Positions 22,792 to 34,544 of a stretch of DNA of 64,000 nt are shown piece by piece. The notes below the pieces were generated by a model that searched no databases, had not been told where the DNA came from, and was given only the letters and a program-made list of their open reading frames with translations. Numbering within the stretch: position 1 is the stretch's first letter; every line of letters begins with the position of its first letter. The DNA comes from Malachius bipustulatus (lineage: Eukaryota > Arthropoda > Insecta > Coleoptera > Melyridae), in NCBI GenBank assembly GCA_910589415.1, contig OU342633.1, forward strand, positions 37,888,210 to 37,952,209, given 5' to 3'. A program made the position numbers and the translations under genes.

Positions 22792-23870
22792 AATTTATAA
22801 TTCAATTATATTGAATTACAGCAATATTATTTGAAACATTCGGTAATATAAATAAGTGGTGTGTGCGTGCGAGTGTGTGTTCAGATTACCTGGGCCTAGA
22901 AAGGAGAGATGATCAAAATACTCCAACACTCCTCAATTTTTCCCACACTCCTGTTTCCATTAATTTTAACATGATACCATTTTTACATCTCTCTTCTATT
23001 TCTGTTAGTAGTACAGGAGTTAGTTGCGTTTGTCTATTTTCTGAACCTTCTGTCACTAAACAAGTGAAAATTCGCTTCAATATTAATTTGTCCGCATATG
23101 GGTCATGAGACCCTGCAACTAATCAGTCAGGCACATGGCCTATATTTGGGTCATGAATTTCTTATGGTGAACTCCTGTGTAAGAAAATAACATTGGGGCT
23201 GTGAATGTGTTAATAAATGTTCCAATTTTCACTTTTTTTCATTATTTTCTATTTTATTTTGTGGTTTGTAGTTATGGTAGTGAGAAAAAAGTAATGCGTT
23301 ACGCGTTGTAAGTTTTTTTTTTATCTTCGGTGGCTTAAGGACTTCAGCACCTATCTCAGATAAATCAGTTCACTTACCACCTCTTGGAACGCAAATAACC
23401 AAAAACGAGTGTTCTTAGCATCGATTTAACGAATATGTCGTTGATCTTAATTAATTTGCGTTATTAGTTACAAAAGTGATAAATGCAGCGCGAACCGCGA
23501 ACGCACCAAATTGCGAGGCGAGAGTATTAGAGGCTTAAAAGTAGCATAATAATAATAATAAGAAACAGGCCAACTTCGAACGTGGATTGGCGGGAGAGGA
23601 ATCAACCAATTGGGATTTTTTTCTAAATATTGGACATTCAACTAGTTTAAATTATTAGTAAATCGTCAATGAAGCTCTCAGATGCGCTACGCGCGGAGAA
23701 ACCGGGCGGAAGACCTTTTGACAAAGCACTTTTTTTTATTTCCAAGACTTTGGATGCTAATAACTTTTTACCAGTATATTTGGGTGTTTTACTTGATATA
23801 GACTCAATTGAAGAGTAAATCCTGACGAGTCCAACGACCCCTGGACGATTGCTGTGGAATTATTAGAACA
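22368..23870. repeat. inverted-repeat element, ~250-bp arms
   Basis: The left arm 22368-22630 (AATTCCACAGCAATCG, TACTCTTCAATTGAG, TATACTGGTAAAAAGTTATT, CGCGGTTCGCGCTGCATTT, AAGATCAACGACAT) is matched inversely in two pieces, at about 23435-23500 and 23715-23870. The spacer contains an (AAT)n microsatellite at about 22749-22785 and a shorter one near 23549. It is non-coding. Confidence 0.7.
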
Positions 23871-24852
23871 ACAGATATGTTCGGTTGATAAAAAAAAAGA
23901 ATCCAAAATGGCGGCGGCCGGAGCAATTTGGAAAATGCGAAAATTCAGAGTTAAGGCCTTCCTCGATCAAAGACCCTTTCGAATCAGCAACAAAAAAAAT
24001 GGTGATTATACAGATGACGGGCCACTCACACTTCAATTTTTACATTGTTACATTTCATTTTCATCATAATTTCATAATTTTGTAGTTCAATTTTTGTGAA
24101 AATTAGGTACCTTTAAATTCCAAGGGTACCATGGAGCGAATAGGGGTGCTGGGGGAGGGGGGGCTTAAAACACGCACGGGAGAAAAATCTCTTTGAGGTC
24201 GGTCCCAAACTAAGGAGCCATTCGAGAAGGGCAAGGAAAAATTTCCAAAAATCGTCAAATAATCAAAGGGCCATCTCAATAATGGTAATTACATAGTTAT
24301 TGGGAAGCAAACATCTCCCTTATTACCAATTTTCACAGACTTTCCCTAGTACCATGATACTCCCAAAGACCGAGACTACCTTGTAATCTTGTACCTAATG
24401 TATAAGCCTGAATGAGAGTGGCCCCTCTGCTATTTAATAACCAAAAAATATATCTGAAATTTTTGAGCTCGTTTTTGGGTCACAGCTATAAAATTTTCCT
24501 AAATGCACTGGCGAGTGCACTGGACTATTAAAGGAACCATCATGAGTGGCAGTGATACACAAGAAATTATGACGACTTGTAATAATGAGCTCGATGATGT
24601 GAAATTGCCATAAAGCTATTTTAAGCAAGATAGAAAAAAAAAGCATGATAAAGCGGTGGTCACATTTTCCTAGTTAAAGGATGTTTTTAATTAAAGACTG
24701 AGTAATAAAACTTCGCCTGTTTAAACAGGATAAAATAAAACCTGAAAACAGTGTAATCATTCCGTACCTGCAACATGAAAGTGCAGCATAAGTAACATAA
24801 GTGGCATGAAGTTAGTAACACCTGACCTGACTTCTGTAAGTACATATTTCTA
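23871..24852. other. intron, nothing assigned
   Basis: No recognised gene. A short G-rich run lies at about 24147-24171. Confidence 0.4.
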
Positions 24853-25650
24853 CTGGCGTGAAAACAGCTGCTAAAAAGATAGCTGACAATTTTTGAACGC
24901 ACTGTATGTACTTGTATACGTTGAAATATTATCTGATAGCTACTGATTTGTGTTGTTTATTTCAAGCAACTTATTTACATCGAAGTAAACAATAAATAAT
25001 GCCTTACAGCAAAATTATTGAGACTGAGTTTTTTAATTTGGACATGGGAAATTATTACCTCTATTCTTTTAAAAACCTCCTCTAGAAATTAGGTACTAAT
25101 ATGTAGATTCCAATTTTTTGAGGAAAATCATAAATCGAATAACTCGATTTGCCAAAATAGAAAAATTTTTAAAAAATTACGGAAGATCACCACAACCGGT
25201 ACCTACGAGGTACACCAGAAACGATTCCTTGCAAACAACTACAGGGGCGGGTACTTTGAATCAAGTCAAACATCCCCATAAAAATGAAAAATTAACAAAA
25301 CCGATTTGCCAAAATATGGTACATACAGGGTGTTGATTTTCAAAGCGCGCCATAGGGGATTAGCATTGCGAAAGTGGTTTTTGAGGATTCCTGCTCGCCA
25401 TTTAAACTGACAGAAATGGTTTTGGCTCGGGTTTTGGTGTCAAAATGAAGCTAAAGTTATTGCGCATAACGCTTGACGTCAGAAATTAATTTAATTTCAC
25501 GTTATTTTCTAAAATTCTTCAGTAAAAATGCAAGTAATTGTTAATGTTTAATCACAAAATAGCATGCCTTGCCTAAACAATAATGACGTTACTAAGTTTT
25601 AACAATCCAATAATAAAACTTTATAAGTCAGTATATCCCATTTCAGACGT
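24853..25650. repeat. outermost inverted repeat, left arm
   Basis: Three blocks recur inverted, in mirrored order, at 62385-63015: (a) 24853-24912, ending in the Tc1-like TTTTTGAACGCACTGTA; (b) about 25276-25318, ACCGATTTGCCAAAATATGG; (c) 25326 to about 25650, starting TA|CAGGGTGTTGATTTTC. About 360 bp between (a) and (b) has no partner. Similarity fades beyond 25650. Either two opposing copies of one repeat or the true ends of a still larger element. Confidence 0.8.
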
Positions 25651-27181
25651 TTTTGAATTCAGAGTTGGCTATGGAAAATTCGAATTATGTTGGTACCTTT
25701 CCAAAAGCTGAGTTTTGAACTACCTTTGACAAGCTAAATTTTTTAAGGTTATGGATGTTTCTAATCAAATTTGACTTTGTTTTAAATTTCACCTACGCTG
25801 CGTTGCCAAAACAGGAATATATTATCTAAAGTAGGTACTTATACTAATATTCGGGGAAATATTTATTTTTGTGTAAAATCAGACAAGGAGGATTTATTTC
25901 TTGATCGATTTTTTTCAACTATATGTGAAATTATTAACGATTCCTTTAAATATGTTTTCTGTATTTCAAAACTTTAATTTTTATCCAAAAAAATACGAAA
26001 TATAAAAATTATCATAATTTATTGTTTGTTTTCAGTTTAGTAATAAAAGATAAAAATACAAGTTATGTTCATTGTCATTAAAATTTCTTGTTTAACGGTT
26101 AAAATAAGATTCATATGTTATAAGGTAAGCTATATTATTCTACACTTCTACAGTTCTACACTTCTACAATGCTTTTATAGTTATTGAACAAGAAATATTC
26201 AACTAGAAAATTAAGAAATGTTATCCAGAGAATTTAAAGGCTAGCGTTACAACATTATTTATAAAAATCTACATAATATTATTTCGAATTTTTTTGCTCG
26301 CGATACTTCTTGATTTTACTCTCAAATTTTATTGAGTTGGTTTAGATTCGAAGATAAAGATTATGCCCTGGAAATTTATAAAAGGCTATTTCAACAAATT
26401 TTTTCAACTGACTTCAATTTTCCAAAATCAAAGTTTTTTTTTAAGAGGGATTAAGAGCATTGGTCTTAACCGTGTAGATAAAACCTAGTCATTCCAATCT
26501 AGTAATTTGGCTCTCAGAACTAGCTAATTTGGCCAGACACAAATTTTAAATTTATAAATACATAGTGTTAAATTACCGAGAAATAACCATGCCGAGCTGA
26601 GATTTGAACCCAGACGGTGGCAGCGTCAACGGCTCAATGATTATAATCAGTGACCTAAACCGCCGCGCTCAAAATAAAAGTTATTTAATAATAATATAAT
26701 AAAAAACTCAATCACATTTACATTTATGATCTTTGATTTGTTATCTATTGTCTTAAATAACTTAAAGTGCTGGACTTCTCTCTCTCGCGTCATGTGGTGA
26801 AATTCAGGAACATATCATAATGTCATGTCGCCGACTCTTGAAATGCCTAATTTTCACAAGAACATTTGAAGAATAAGTAGGGGTAGTCTTTATTCCTTTA
26901 TCAACTAATTTAATTCAAATTTTGAAGAAAGCAGATGGAATGAGCCTCATGATCTTTGTAGGTTGCCAATAAGTTTTTCTTCATTTTCAATTTATTGTAG
27001 GGAGTTGGAGGATTTTTTTGCTAGTTGAGGAAAGTCTTGCTAACTCTGTTGAGGATGAGTTATGACAAATTCTTATCTCGTTATTGTCGTTTGATACTGA
27101 GGCTGCCTAAAATATACGAATAAAAATTATATTTGGGTAGAACTATAAATTTTCTGAATCCAATCGGTTTAATTTAAGTAT
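25651..27181. other. AT-rich gap between outer and giant-element arms
   Basis: Mostly AT-rich with no genes. It includes a tRNA-like SINE head (separate entry). Weak continuation of the outer inverted repeat may extend to about 25740. Confidence 0.5.
26590..26670 (-). repeat. tRNA-like SINE head candidate
   Basis: On the minus strand the sequence starts GAGCGCGGCGGTTTAGGTCA and later has GGGTTCAAATCTCAGCTCGG, the spacing and look of polymerase III A and B boxes of a tRNA. No clean cloverleaf or CCA-type acceptor pairing is evident, so a tRNA-derived SINE is likelier than a working tRNA. Confidence 0.45.
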
Positions 27182-28401
27182 GGGAGTGAAAACAGCAATG
27201 GTTTTATTCAGCAACGGTTTTATTTACCTTTATTTACAGCGGACCAGACAAGTAGTGGAAATAAAATCGTTTTAGGCTTTCAGCCCGTTTCTATTCGCAA
27301 ATAAACAATTATTTTTGCTCATAAGCATAGAATTCATTTATTTTCAAGCACATTTTGACGTTTTACGTATAAACGAGGCCGTGGGGCGGCGGAAAAAATT
27401 AAATTGTGAGCGTATCGCGCTAAATTGAATATTCAATAATCAAGGATAGAATATTAGTTAATCGGAAACGACCACATGGTATCATCCCCTGGGCCCTGTA
27501 CATAACCGCCAAATAATTATGCCCGACGTCCGGAGGCGGCTAGAGAGAGGAAAGACTTGAGAATAGCAAAATTCGGGTTTTTTTTAGAAAATTCGACACT
27601 GGGGGGCGGCGTGTTTGTCAATAAAAACCGACCTTATGGAATCATACCCTGGGACCTAGACAATACTCCCATAACCGCCATATAATTATGCCCGCCGTCT
27701 GGAGGCGGCTAGGGGGGCGGCGTGTTTGTCAAGAAAACACGACCGCATGGAATCATCTCCTGGGACCTGGACAACATCCCCATATCCGCCATATAATTAT
27801 GCCCGCCGTCCGGAGGCGGCTAGGGGGCGGAAAGTATTACGAATAGCAAAATTTGGGGTTTTCTTAGAAAACTCGACACTGGGGGATGGAATGCTTGTCA
27901 ATAGAAAGCGACCGCATGGGAGCATCCCCTGGGACCTGGACAACACCCCCATAACCGCCATATAATTATGCCCGCCGTCCGGAGGCGGCTAGGGGGGTGG
28001 GAAGTAGTACGAATAGCAAAATTTGGGGTTGTCTTAGAAAACTCGACACTGGGGGATGGAGTGTTTGTCAATAAAAAACGACCACATGGGATCATCCCCT
28101 GGAACCTGGACAACACCCCCATAACCGCCATATAATTATGCCCGCCGTCTGGAGGCGGCTAGGGGGGGGCGGCGTGTTTGTCAAGAAAACACGACCGCAT
28201 GGAATCATCTCCTGGGACCTGGACAACATCCCCATATCCGCCATATAATTATGCCCGCCGTCTGGAGGCGGCTAGGGGGCGGGAAATATTACGAATAGCA
28301 AAATTTGGGGTTGTCTTAGAAAATTCCACACTGGGGGATGGAATGCTTGTCAATAGAAAGCGACCGCATGGGAGCATCCCCTGGGACCTGGACAACACCC
28401 C

Positions 28402-28656
28402 TGTCATATTATGTCGAAAAATAATTGAAAGTAGGTACATTTTTGATGACATTTATTCTGACAGTGCACCTATAGGTATTGTAGAGAGAGGACGTGTCGG
28501 GAGAACGCAGGAAGATAAAACCTGGCACGTATTATATGTACCTACATACCTAAAGAACTAAAACTGTGTTAATTTAATTAAAAGTTAATAAACATTCATT
28601 TTCTATTTGACTAATTGATCACTATTCTTGTTTATCCCGTTCCTGATAATTTGACA
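28402..28656 (+). repeat. BEL/Pao 5' LTR
   Basis: 255 bp, TGTCATATTATG at the start and TAATTTGACA at the end. It contains AATAAA at about 28587, a likely polyadenylation signal when read from the 3' LTR. Identical to 34290-34544 by eye. Confidence 0.97.
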
Positions 28657-28659
28657 TTT

Positions 28660-28677
28660 TGGCGACCGTGACAGGAC
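28660..28677 (+). promoter_or_regulatory. BEL/Pao primer-binding site
   Basis: TGGCGACCGTGACAGGAC, three bases after the 5' LTR, the expected place for pairing with a tRNA 3' end. The tRNA is not identified. Confidence 0.7.
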
Positions 28678-28743
28678 GGGGAGTCGTTAAGTGTAACTTG
28701 AATAGTAAAGTGAGTTGTTTAAAGTTAAAGTTATAATAGAAAA

Positions 28744-31700
28744 ATGGATCGAACGAAGAAGAAGAGAACGACGCAACGCGCGTTGTTTACAAAAGCTTTG
28801 AATTATTTCAATGATAGTCTCGGCGCTGGACGTGATGAGAAGCATACTTTGGTTTTGTTTAAAATTTTAGAAGAAAAAATGAACGAACTAAACGAAACAA
28901 CAAAAGCTGTCATAGAATTGTTATTAGACGTACCAGAGACGACCGATGAAGTTCTTCAAAAGGAGTACAGTGAAGCCGATGATTATTTGGGCAAATTTAT
29001 GTTGGCTAAAGTTACTTTTGAAGAAATTTGGAATTCAAGCAATCAAGTTACGCAGCCAAGCACTCAACCTTTACAAGGAGATTCAAGGAAGACTTTCAAG
29101 TTGCCGAAAATTGAACTCGCGAAGTTTAGTGGAGATCTACGTGAATGGCTACAATTTTGGAGTCTGTTTAAGAAGATTCACACAGATCGAGATATAGCTA
29201 AGGAAGATAAGTTCCAGTATTTAATTCAAGCTATGGTACCACATTCTCGAGCTGATGAGTTGGTGAAAAGTTTTCCGCCTACAAGTGAAAATTATGATAA
29301 AGTCATTGCTAGCTTGAAAAGTCGATTTGGCAACGATGATTTACAAATCGAAGTTTATGTAAGAGAATTATTAAAGCTAGTATTGCAGAACGCTTTAACA
29401 CCTACCAAGCAAATTTCATTGTCAAGTTTATATGATAAGATAGAGTCTCATTTGAGGGCGCTTGAATCTCTGGGGGTGACCACGGATAAGTGTGCAGCGA
29501 TGCTTTTTCCTCTCGTAGAGTCCTCATTACCCGAAGAATTGTTACGTGCATGGCAACGAAGTTCAATGAATAATGAGATATCTCAGAGCTCATCAACTAA
29601 TGCGACGGCTAAGTCGAAAGATAGGTTAACTCAACTTATAAAATTTTTAGAAAATGAAGTACAAAATGAGTTGCGAATATCTATGGCCGTAAAAGGATTC
29701 GATTTGAAAACGCATTCTGATAGAGATTCGGAGAAGTCGAAAAATTATAAAGTACGTTCATCGAACAACAGCAAAGAAGTTCCAAGTGCGATGGGTTTAC
29801 TCACGATGAAAAATAAAGCCAATCCGTGTATTTTTTGTAATGGCAGTGAACATGAAAGCTCTAGGTGTGAACAAGCGAAGAACATGAATTTATCAGAAAG
29901 GCGAGAAGTAGTTCAGAAAAATCAAGTGTGCTATCTTTGCCTTAGAAGCGGGCATTATTCCAAAAAATGTCGCAAGTTTTTGAAATGTCCATGGTGTTCC
30001 CGTCGACATGAAATGATTATGTGTCCAGAGATTAACAAAAACAAACCAGATGCTACAGCTGCTACTGTTGGTGAAATCAATAAAAAGAACGAATCCGGGG
30101 TGAAAAATGAATGCAGTTTGGCAAGTTATTGCAACGATCCTGAAGTTTTCATGCAAACGTTACGTGTTAAAGTACGCAACGGGGATAACGAGATCGTCGT
30201 GCGTGCTGTCATCGATACCGGGTCGCAGAAGTCGTACATAATAAAGGAAGTTGTCACTCGCTTATGTTATAAACCATTGGAGGAACAATTGATGATTCAC
30301 TCGTTATTTGGTGGAAAGAAAACGGATGCAGTAAGTCATAAGAAATATAAGATTCATTTGAGCAGCCTAGATGATAATTATAGATGTAATTTTATCGCAC
30401 TTGATCAAGAGGTGATTTGCAAAGAAATTCCTTCAATCAGGAATGGTGTCTGGAATAATGAATTACGAGAACTGAAAATTAATATTACAGACGTAAATGT
30501 AAACAATATTGATCAAGGAGTTTCAGTGCTCATAGGAGCTGATATTGCCGGAAAATTACTTACTGGAAAACGACATGTTTTGCAGTGTGGTTTGGTTGCT
30601 GTGGAAACTTATTTGGGATGGACACTAATGGGCAAAGTTCCTATTGTAAAAGAACGTAATGATGGAACAATTATTGCAATATCCATGTTCACAAGAAGTG
30701 AAAATATTTGTGATTTGTGGTCTTTAGATATTTTGGGCATCAAGGATCCCATTGAAAATAAATCACAAGAAGAACATGATAAAGAAGTGAACCAAGCCTT
30801 GTGTGAAACGGTAAGAATAAATGGAGAAGGTCGTTATGAAGTGAAATTGCCATGGTTGGAAAATCATCCAGTTTTGATTGATAATAAAGAAATGGCAGTT
30901 CGGCGTCTCCAATCAACCGTCAAGAAGCTGAAAGCAGAAGGTATTTATGAAGAATATGATTCAATTTTCGACGAGTGGTTAGCAGAAGGAATTATTGAGT
31001 ATGTTCCTGAGAACGAAGTGACCAATTGGGGTCTTTACCTGCCACATCGTCATGTCGTCAAAGAAAACAGCACTACAAGAATAAGACCAGTGTTCGACGC
31101 TTCAGCGAAAGATCGTCAATCACCGTCTCTTAATGAATGCTTGGAGAAAGGACCAAATCTCATCGAACTGATATCATCTGTATTGTTACGTTTTAGAACA
31201 GGTAACATAGGTGTAGTTTCTGATATCAGAAAAGCTTTTTTGCAAATTAGCATCGACGTAAAGGATAGGGATTTTTTGAGATTTATTTGGTTCGATAAAG
31301 AGAGAAAAGAAGTAATTTTAAGGCATTGTAGAGTAGTCTTTGGTGTTACTTGTAGTCCATTTATTTTAGCTGCTGTTATTATGATGCATTTAAATAAGGT
31401 AATTGAATCTATTGATAATGAATTGATAAGGAATTTTTCAAAAGAAAATATTGAACGACTTTTGAAAAGTTTTTATGTAGATAATTGTGCTACTAGTGTA
31501 AATTCGATAGAACAGTTAAATGAATTTATTAATGATGCAAAGGCAGTGATGGAGTTAGCTGGTTTTGACCTCCGTGGGTGGGAGTATAGTGGTGATTGCT
31601 CTAATGTCAAAAATCAGACGTCAGTACTAGGTATCGTGTGGAACAAACAGTCTGACACTCTATCAATAAATGTGCCAGTTCTAGATCAGTTTGATAAAGA

Positions 31701-34128
31701 AAAAATAAACAAAAGAAATATTCTTTCCATAGCTCATCGTATTTTTGATCCCTTGGGAATGGTATGCCCTGTAAGTCTAGGTCCAAGAGTTCTATTACAG
31801 GAAACATGGGCTCAAAATTTGTCATGGGATGAGGCAGTTGGGGAAGATATTAGAAAGAAATTTCTTAAATGGTTTAGAGAGTTGAAAGATTTAGATAAAG
31901 TTCAAGTAAGGCGATGCATTTTAGGAAAAGTAAATTCAAATGATAATGTATCCATACACACGTTTTGTGATGCTAGTAAGGTAGCCTATGCTGCGGTTGT
32001 ATTTATTCGTGTAGAGAGCGGTTCGCAGGTTAGAGTCAATTTAATTCAGGCCAAGACACGCGTTGCACCTGCAAGAAAGAAGAATTCGGATGCTCGTCAG
32101 AGTATTCCACGTTTGGAACTTTTGGCTGCGACTATCGGTGTTAGATTAACAATTTCTGTTTTAAATTCTCTAAATATTGAGAATGTGAAAGTGTATTATT
32201 GGACCGACTCTTCTACCGTTTTAGCATGGATTCACAGATCGTCTAATTGGGGTGTTTTTGTATGGAACAGAGTCCAAGAAATCCGCAAGTATTCGAAGCC
32301 AGAACAATGGGGGCATGTTCCTGGACAAGCAAATCCTGCCGATTTACCGTCTAGAGGGTGTACGGTCGATCAGTTATTATTATCAAAATGGTGGGAGGGT
32401 CCGGATTGGTTAGGTATGAGTTATGAACATTGGCCCAAAAGCGAATCCTTGTATAATGAAGACGAAATAAATAAAGAATTAAGGAAAACGGAACAAAGGG
32501 TAGATTCTAAAAGTACTGTATTATTAACCACGATGAAAAATGGTTTTGAGAAAGACAAAATATGGTACAATAAGTTTTCTAAATTTTCTAAGATAGTTCG
32601 TGTTTTAGCTTGGATAAGGAGATTTTATTTCAACTGTAGAAAGAAAACAGAGTTACGCGAAAAGGGTATATTGTCATGTCTAGAGATGAAAAATGCGGAA
32701 TCATTTTTGTTAAAATTGATTCAAAAGGAGTGCTTTAATGATGAAAACGACGCGCGCATTAAACACTTCCTGCCTAACAAAGATGATGATGGGTTGATTC
32801 GGATAAAGACAAAAATTATACTACGAGATGATGCATATAATTTTCGCTGTCCTATTATATTACCAGGTGATCATGAGGTTGTTTTGCTGATTATAAAAGA
32901 AAAGCACGAAAGTCTTAATCATGCTGGGGTTGAGATTACAATGAGTGCTTTAAGAGAAACATTTTGGATCCTGGGGGGCAGAAAGGTAATCCGATCGGTA
33001 ATTAGGAAATGTGTAAATTGTCATAGATATGCGGCTAAGCCTTTAGAGTCGGTTCCTGCACCTTTACCTTTAAATAGAGTACGGGACGCTGCCGTTTTTG
33101 AAGTGATTGGCATAGATTTTGCAGGACCTATCTATCTTAAGGGGGGTCAGAAAGCATGGATTTGTTTATTTACATGTGCTGTGTTTAGGGCCGTGCATCT
33201 TGAATTAGTGAACTCATTAAGTACAGCATCCTTTTTAATGGCATTGAGACGTCATATTGCTAGAAGGGGTAGACCTAGCATTATATACAGCGACAATGGG
33301 ACCAATTTTGTAGGGTTGAATAATATGTTCAAGCATATAGATTTTAATAAGTTGGCTGAAATTACAGCTATAGAAAAAATTGAGTGGAAGTTCAATCCTC
33401 CAACTGCAGCGTGGTGGGGAGGATTTTGGGAACGTTTAATCGGAATTCTTAAAAGACTATTGAGACGAACGCTTAAGAAATCCTGTTTGAATTATGAGGA
33501 AATGTTGACTGTACTTTTAGATTGTGAGGCAGTAATTAATTCGAGACCGATAACCTTTATGTCGGAAGATAAACAGGAGATTAAACCTCTCACTCCATCA
33601 ATGTTTCTGCAAGAAATAAAAGAAATAGGTGTTTTAGATCTAGATCAAATAGAACGTTGCAAAATAGATAAACGTTATTTATATCGCCAGAAAATTAAAG
33701 AGAACCTGAGGCAAAGATTCCGTAATGAGTATTTAGGTTCATTAGTTCATAGAGAGCCCAGGCTTAAAACTGTTTTTGATATAAATGTTGGTGACGTTGT
33801 TTTGATCGAAAATGAAAATGTAAAGCGTTTGGACTGGCCTTTAGCTCGGGTAAAGGAAGTTGTAGCTGGTAAGGATAATAATGTAAGAGTAGTTCGTTTG
33901 ACTACGGCCTCTGGTGAACTTGTGAGACCGATTCAAAGAATTTATCCTTTAAAACTTAAACATAAAAATATTGATTGTAATGTTAATAAAGCTATGATAG
34001 ATAAATATAAAGATGTATGTGAGCCTCAAAGGTCCAGTCATGTAGTTGCAGATTGTAATAAGACTAAAAATGTAGTGACCAGAAGTGGTAGGGAAGTGAA
34101 ACATCCGGAAAGGTTGATTTATAATTAA
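28744..34128 (+). CDS. BEL/Pao Gag-Pol polyprotein, intact
   Basis: 1794 codons from ATG 28744. In order: Gag with a DUF1759-like region (~95-260); Cys-rich knuckles (~362-422; CIFC..H..C and CYLCLRSGHYSKKC, then CPWC); A17 aspartic protease, VIDTGSQ (Asp491); reverse transcriptase, VSDIRKAF (Asp827) and FYVDNC (Asp913, Asn914 in place of the second Asp); RNase H, FCDASK (Asp1076); integrase zinc-binding H2C2 from His1388; integrase catalytic Asp1458, Asp1517 and Glu1563 (GIDFAGP, YSDNGTNF, FWERLIG); C-terminal DUF5641-like region. No env. Length and order are typical of the family, and no stop or frameshift is present. It copies the element through RNA and inserts the DNA. Confidence 0.97.
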   Translation: MDRTKKKRTTQRALFTKALNYFNDSLGAGRDEKHTLVLFKILEEKMNELNETTKAVIELLLDVPETTDEVLQKEYSEADDYLGKFMLAKVTFEEIWNSSNQVTQPSTQPLQGDSRKTFKLPKIELAKFSGDLREWLQFWSLFKKIHTDRDIAKEDKFQYLIQAMVPHSRADELVKSFPPTSENYDKVIASLKSRFGNDDLQIEVYVRELLKLVLQNALTPTKQISLSSLYDKIESHLRALESLGVTTDKCAAMLFPLVESSLPEELLRAWQRSSMNNEISQSSSTNATAKSKDRLTQLIKFLENEVQNELRISMAVKGFDLKTHSDRDSEKSKNYKVRSSNNSKEVPSAMGLLTMKNKANPCIFCNGSEHESSRCEQAKNMNLSERREVVQKNQVCYLCLRSGHYSKKCRKFLKCPWCSRRHEMIMCPEINKNKPDATAATVGEINKKNESGVKNECSLASYCNDPEVFMQTLRVKVRNGDNEIVVRAVIDTGSQKSYIIKEVVTRLCYKPLEEQLMIHSLFGGKKTDAVSHKKYKIHLSSLDDNYRCNFIALDQEVICKEIPSIRNGVWNNELRELKINITDVNVNNIDQGVSVLIGADIAGKLLTGKRHVLQCGLVAVETYLGWTLMGKVPIVKERNDGTIIAISMFTRSENICDLWSLDILGIKDPIENKSQEEHDKEVNQALCETVRINGEGRYEVKLPWLENHPVLIDNKEMAVRRLQSTVKKLKAEGIYEEYDSIFDEWLAEGIIEYVPENEVTNWGLYLPHRHVVKENSTTRIRPVFDASAKDRQSPSLNECLEKGPNLIELISSVLLRFRTGNIGVVSDIRKAFLQISIDVKDRDFLRFIWFDKERKEVILRHCRVVFGVTCSPFILAAVIMMHLNKVIESIDNELIRNFSKENIERLLKSFYVDNCATSVNSIEQLNEFINDAKAVMELAGFDLRGWEYSGDCSNVKNQTSVLGIVWNKQSDTLSINVPVLDQFDKEKINKRNILSIAHRIFDPLGMVCPVSLGPRVLLQETWAQNLSWDEAVGEDIRKKFLKWFRELKDLDKVQVRRCILGKVNSNDNVSIHTFCDASKVAYAAVVFIRVESGSQVRVNLIQAKTRVAPARKKNSDARQSIPRLELLAATIGVRLTISVLNSLNIENVKVYYWTDSSTVLAWIHRSSNWGVFVWNRVQEIRKYSKPEQWGHVPGQANPADLPSRGCTVDQLLLSKWWEGPDWLGMSYEHWPKSESLYNEDEINKELRKTEQRVDSKSTVLLTTMKNGFEKDKIWYNKFSKFSKIVRVLAWIRRFYFNCRKKTELREKGILSCLEMKNAESFLLKLIQKECFNDENDARIKHFLPNKDDDGLIRIKTKIILRDDAYNFRCPIILPGDHEVVLLIIKEKHESLNHAGVEITMSALRETFWILGGRKVIRSVIRKCVNCHRYAAKPLESVPAPLPLNRVRDAAVFEVIGIDFAGPIYLKGGQKAWICLFTCAVFRAVHLELVNSLSTASFLMALRRHIARRGRPSIIYSDNGTNFVGLNNMFKHIDFNKLAEITAIEKIEWKFNPPTAAWWGGFWERLIGILKRLLRRTLKKSCLNYEEMLTVLLDCEAVINSRPITFMSEDKQEIKPLTPSMFLQEIKEIGVLDLDQIERCKIDKRYLYRQKIKENLRQRFRNEYLGSLVHREPRLKTVFDINVGDVVLIENENVKRLDWPLARVKEVVAGKDNNVRVVRLTTASGELVRPIQRIYPLKLKHKNIDCNVNKAMIDKYKDVCEPQRSSHVVADCNKTKNVVTRSGREVKHPERLIYN

Positions 34129-34289
34129 TCTTATGTTTTTTAATATGTTTATTCCTAATGTTACTATTTAAGTTATATCCTGTCTTGTCTTATTATGTCT
34201 GAGTTCTGAGCCATTGTTTATTCTATGTATTTGTGTAAATGATTTATGATTGAGATGAGAAACTATGTATCATCTCAATGGTGGGAGAA

Positions 34290-34544
34290 TGTCATATTAT
34301 GTCGAAAAATAATTGAAAGTAGGTACATTTTTGATGACATTTATTCTGACAGTGCACCTATAGGTATTGTAGAGAGAGGACGTGTCGGGAGAACGCAGGA
34401 AGATAAAACCTGGCACGTATTATATGTACCTACATACCTAAAGAACTAAAACTGTGTTAATTTAATTAAAAGTTAATAAACATTCATTTTCTATTTGACT
34501 AATTGATCACTATTCTTGTTTATCCCGTTCCTGATAATTTGACA
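34290..34544 (+). repeat. BEL/Pao 3' LTR
   Basis: Identical by eye to the 5' LTR, and preceded by the purine tract GGTGGGAGAA (34280-34289) that would prime plus-strand synthesis. Confidence 0.97.

Larger units (their letters stand above)
28402..34544 (+). mobile_element. full-length BEL/Pao LTR retrotransposon
   Basis: 6143 bp with 255-bp LTRs (TGTC...GACA) that appear identical base for base, and a 5-bp target duplication ACCCC at 28397-28401 and 34545-34549. It has a primer-binding site, one intact Gag-Pol ORF and a purine tract before the 3' LTR. It lies within a long module of the giant element's left array and is absent from the right arm, so it came later. Identical LTRs mean recent insertion. 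It may be competent. Confidence 0.97.

Noticed and set aside
26590..26670. Functional tRNA gene
   Set aside because: Only box-like motifs are visible; acceptor and anticodon stems do not pair cleanly by eye.
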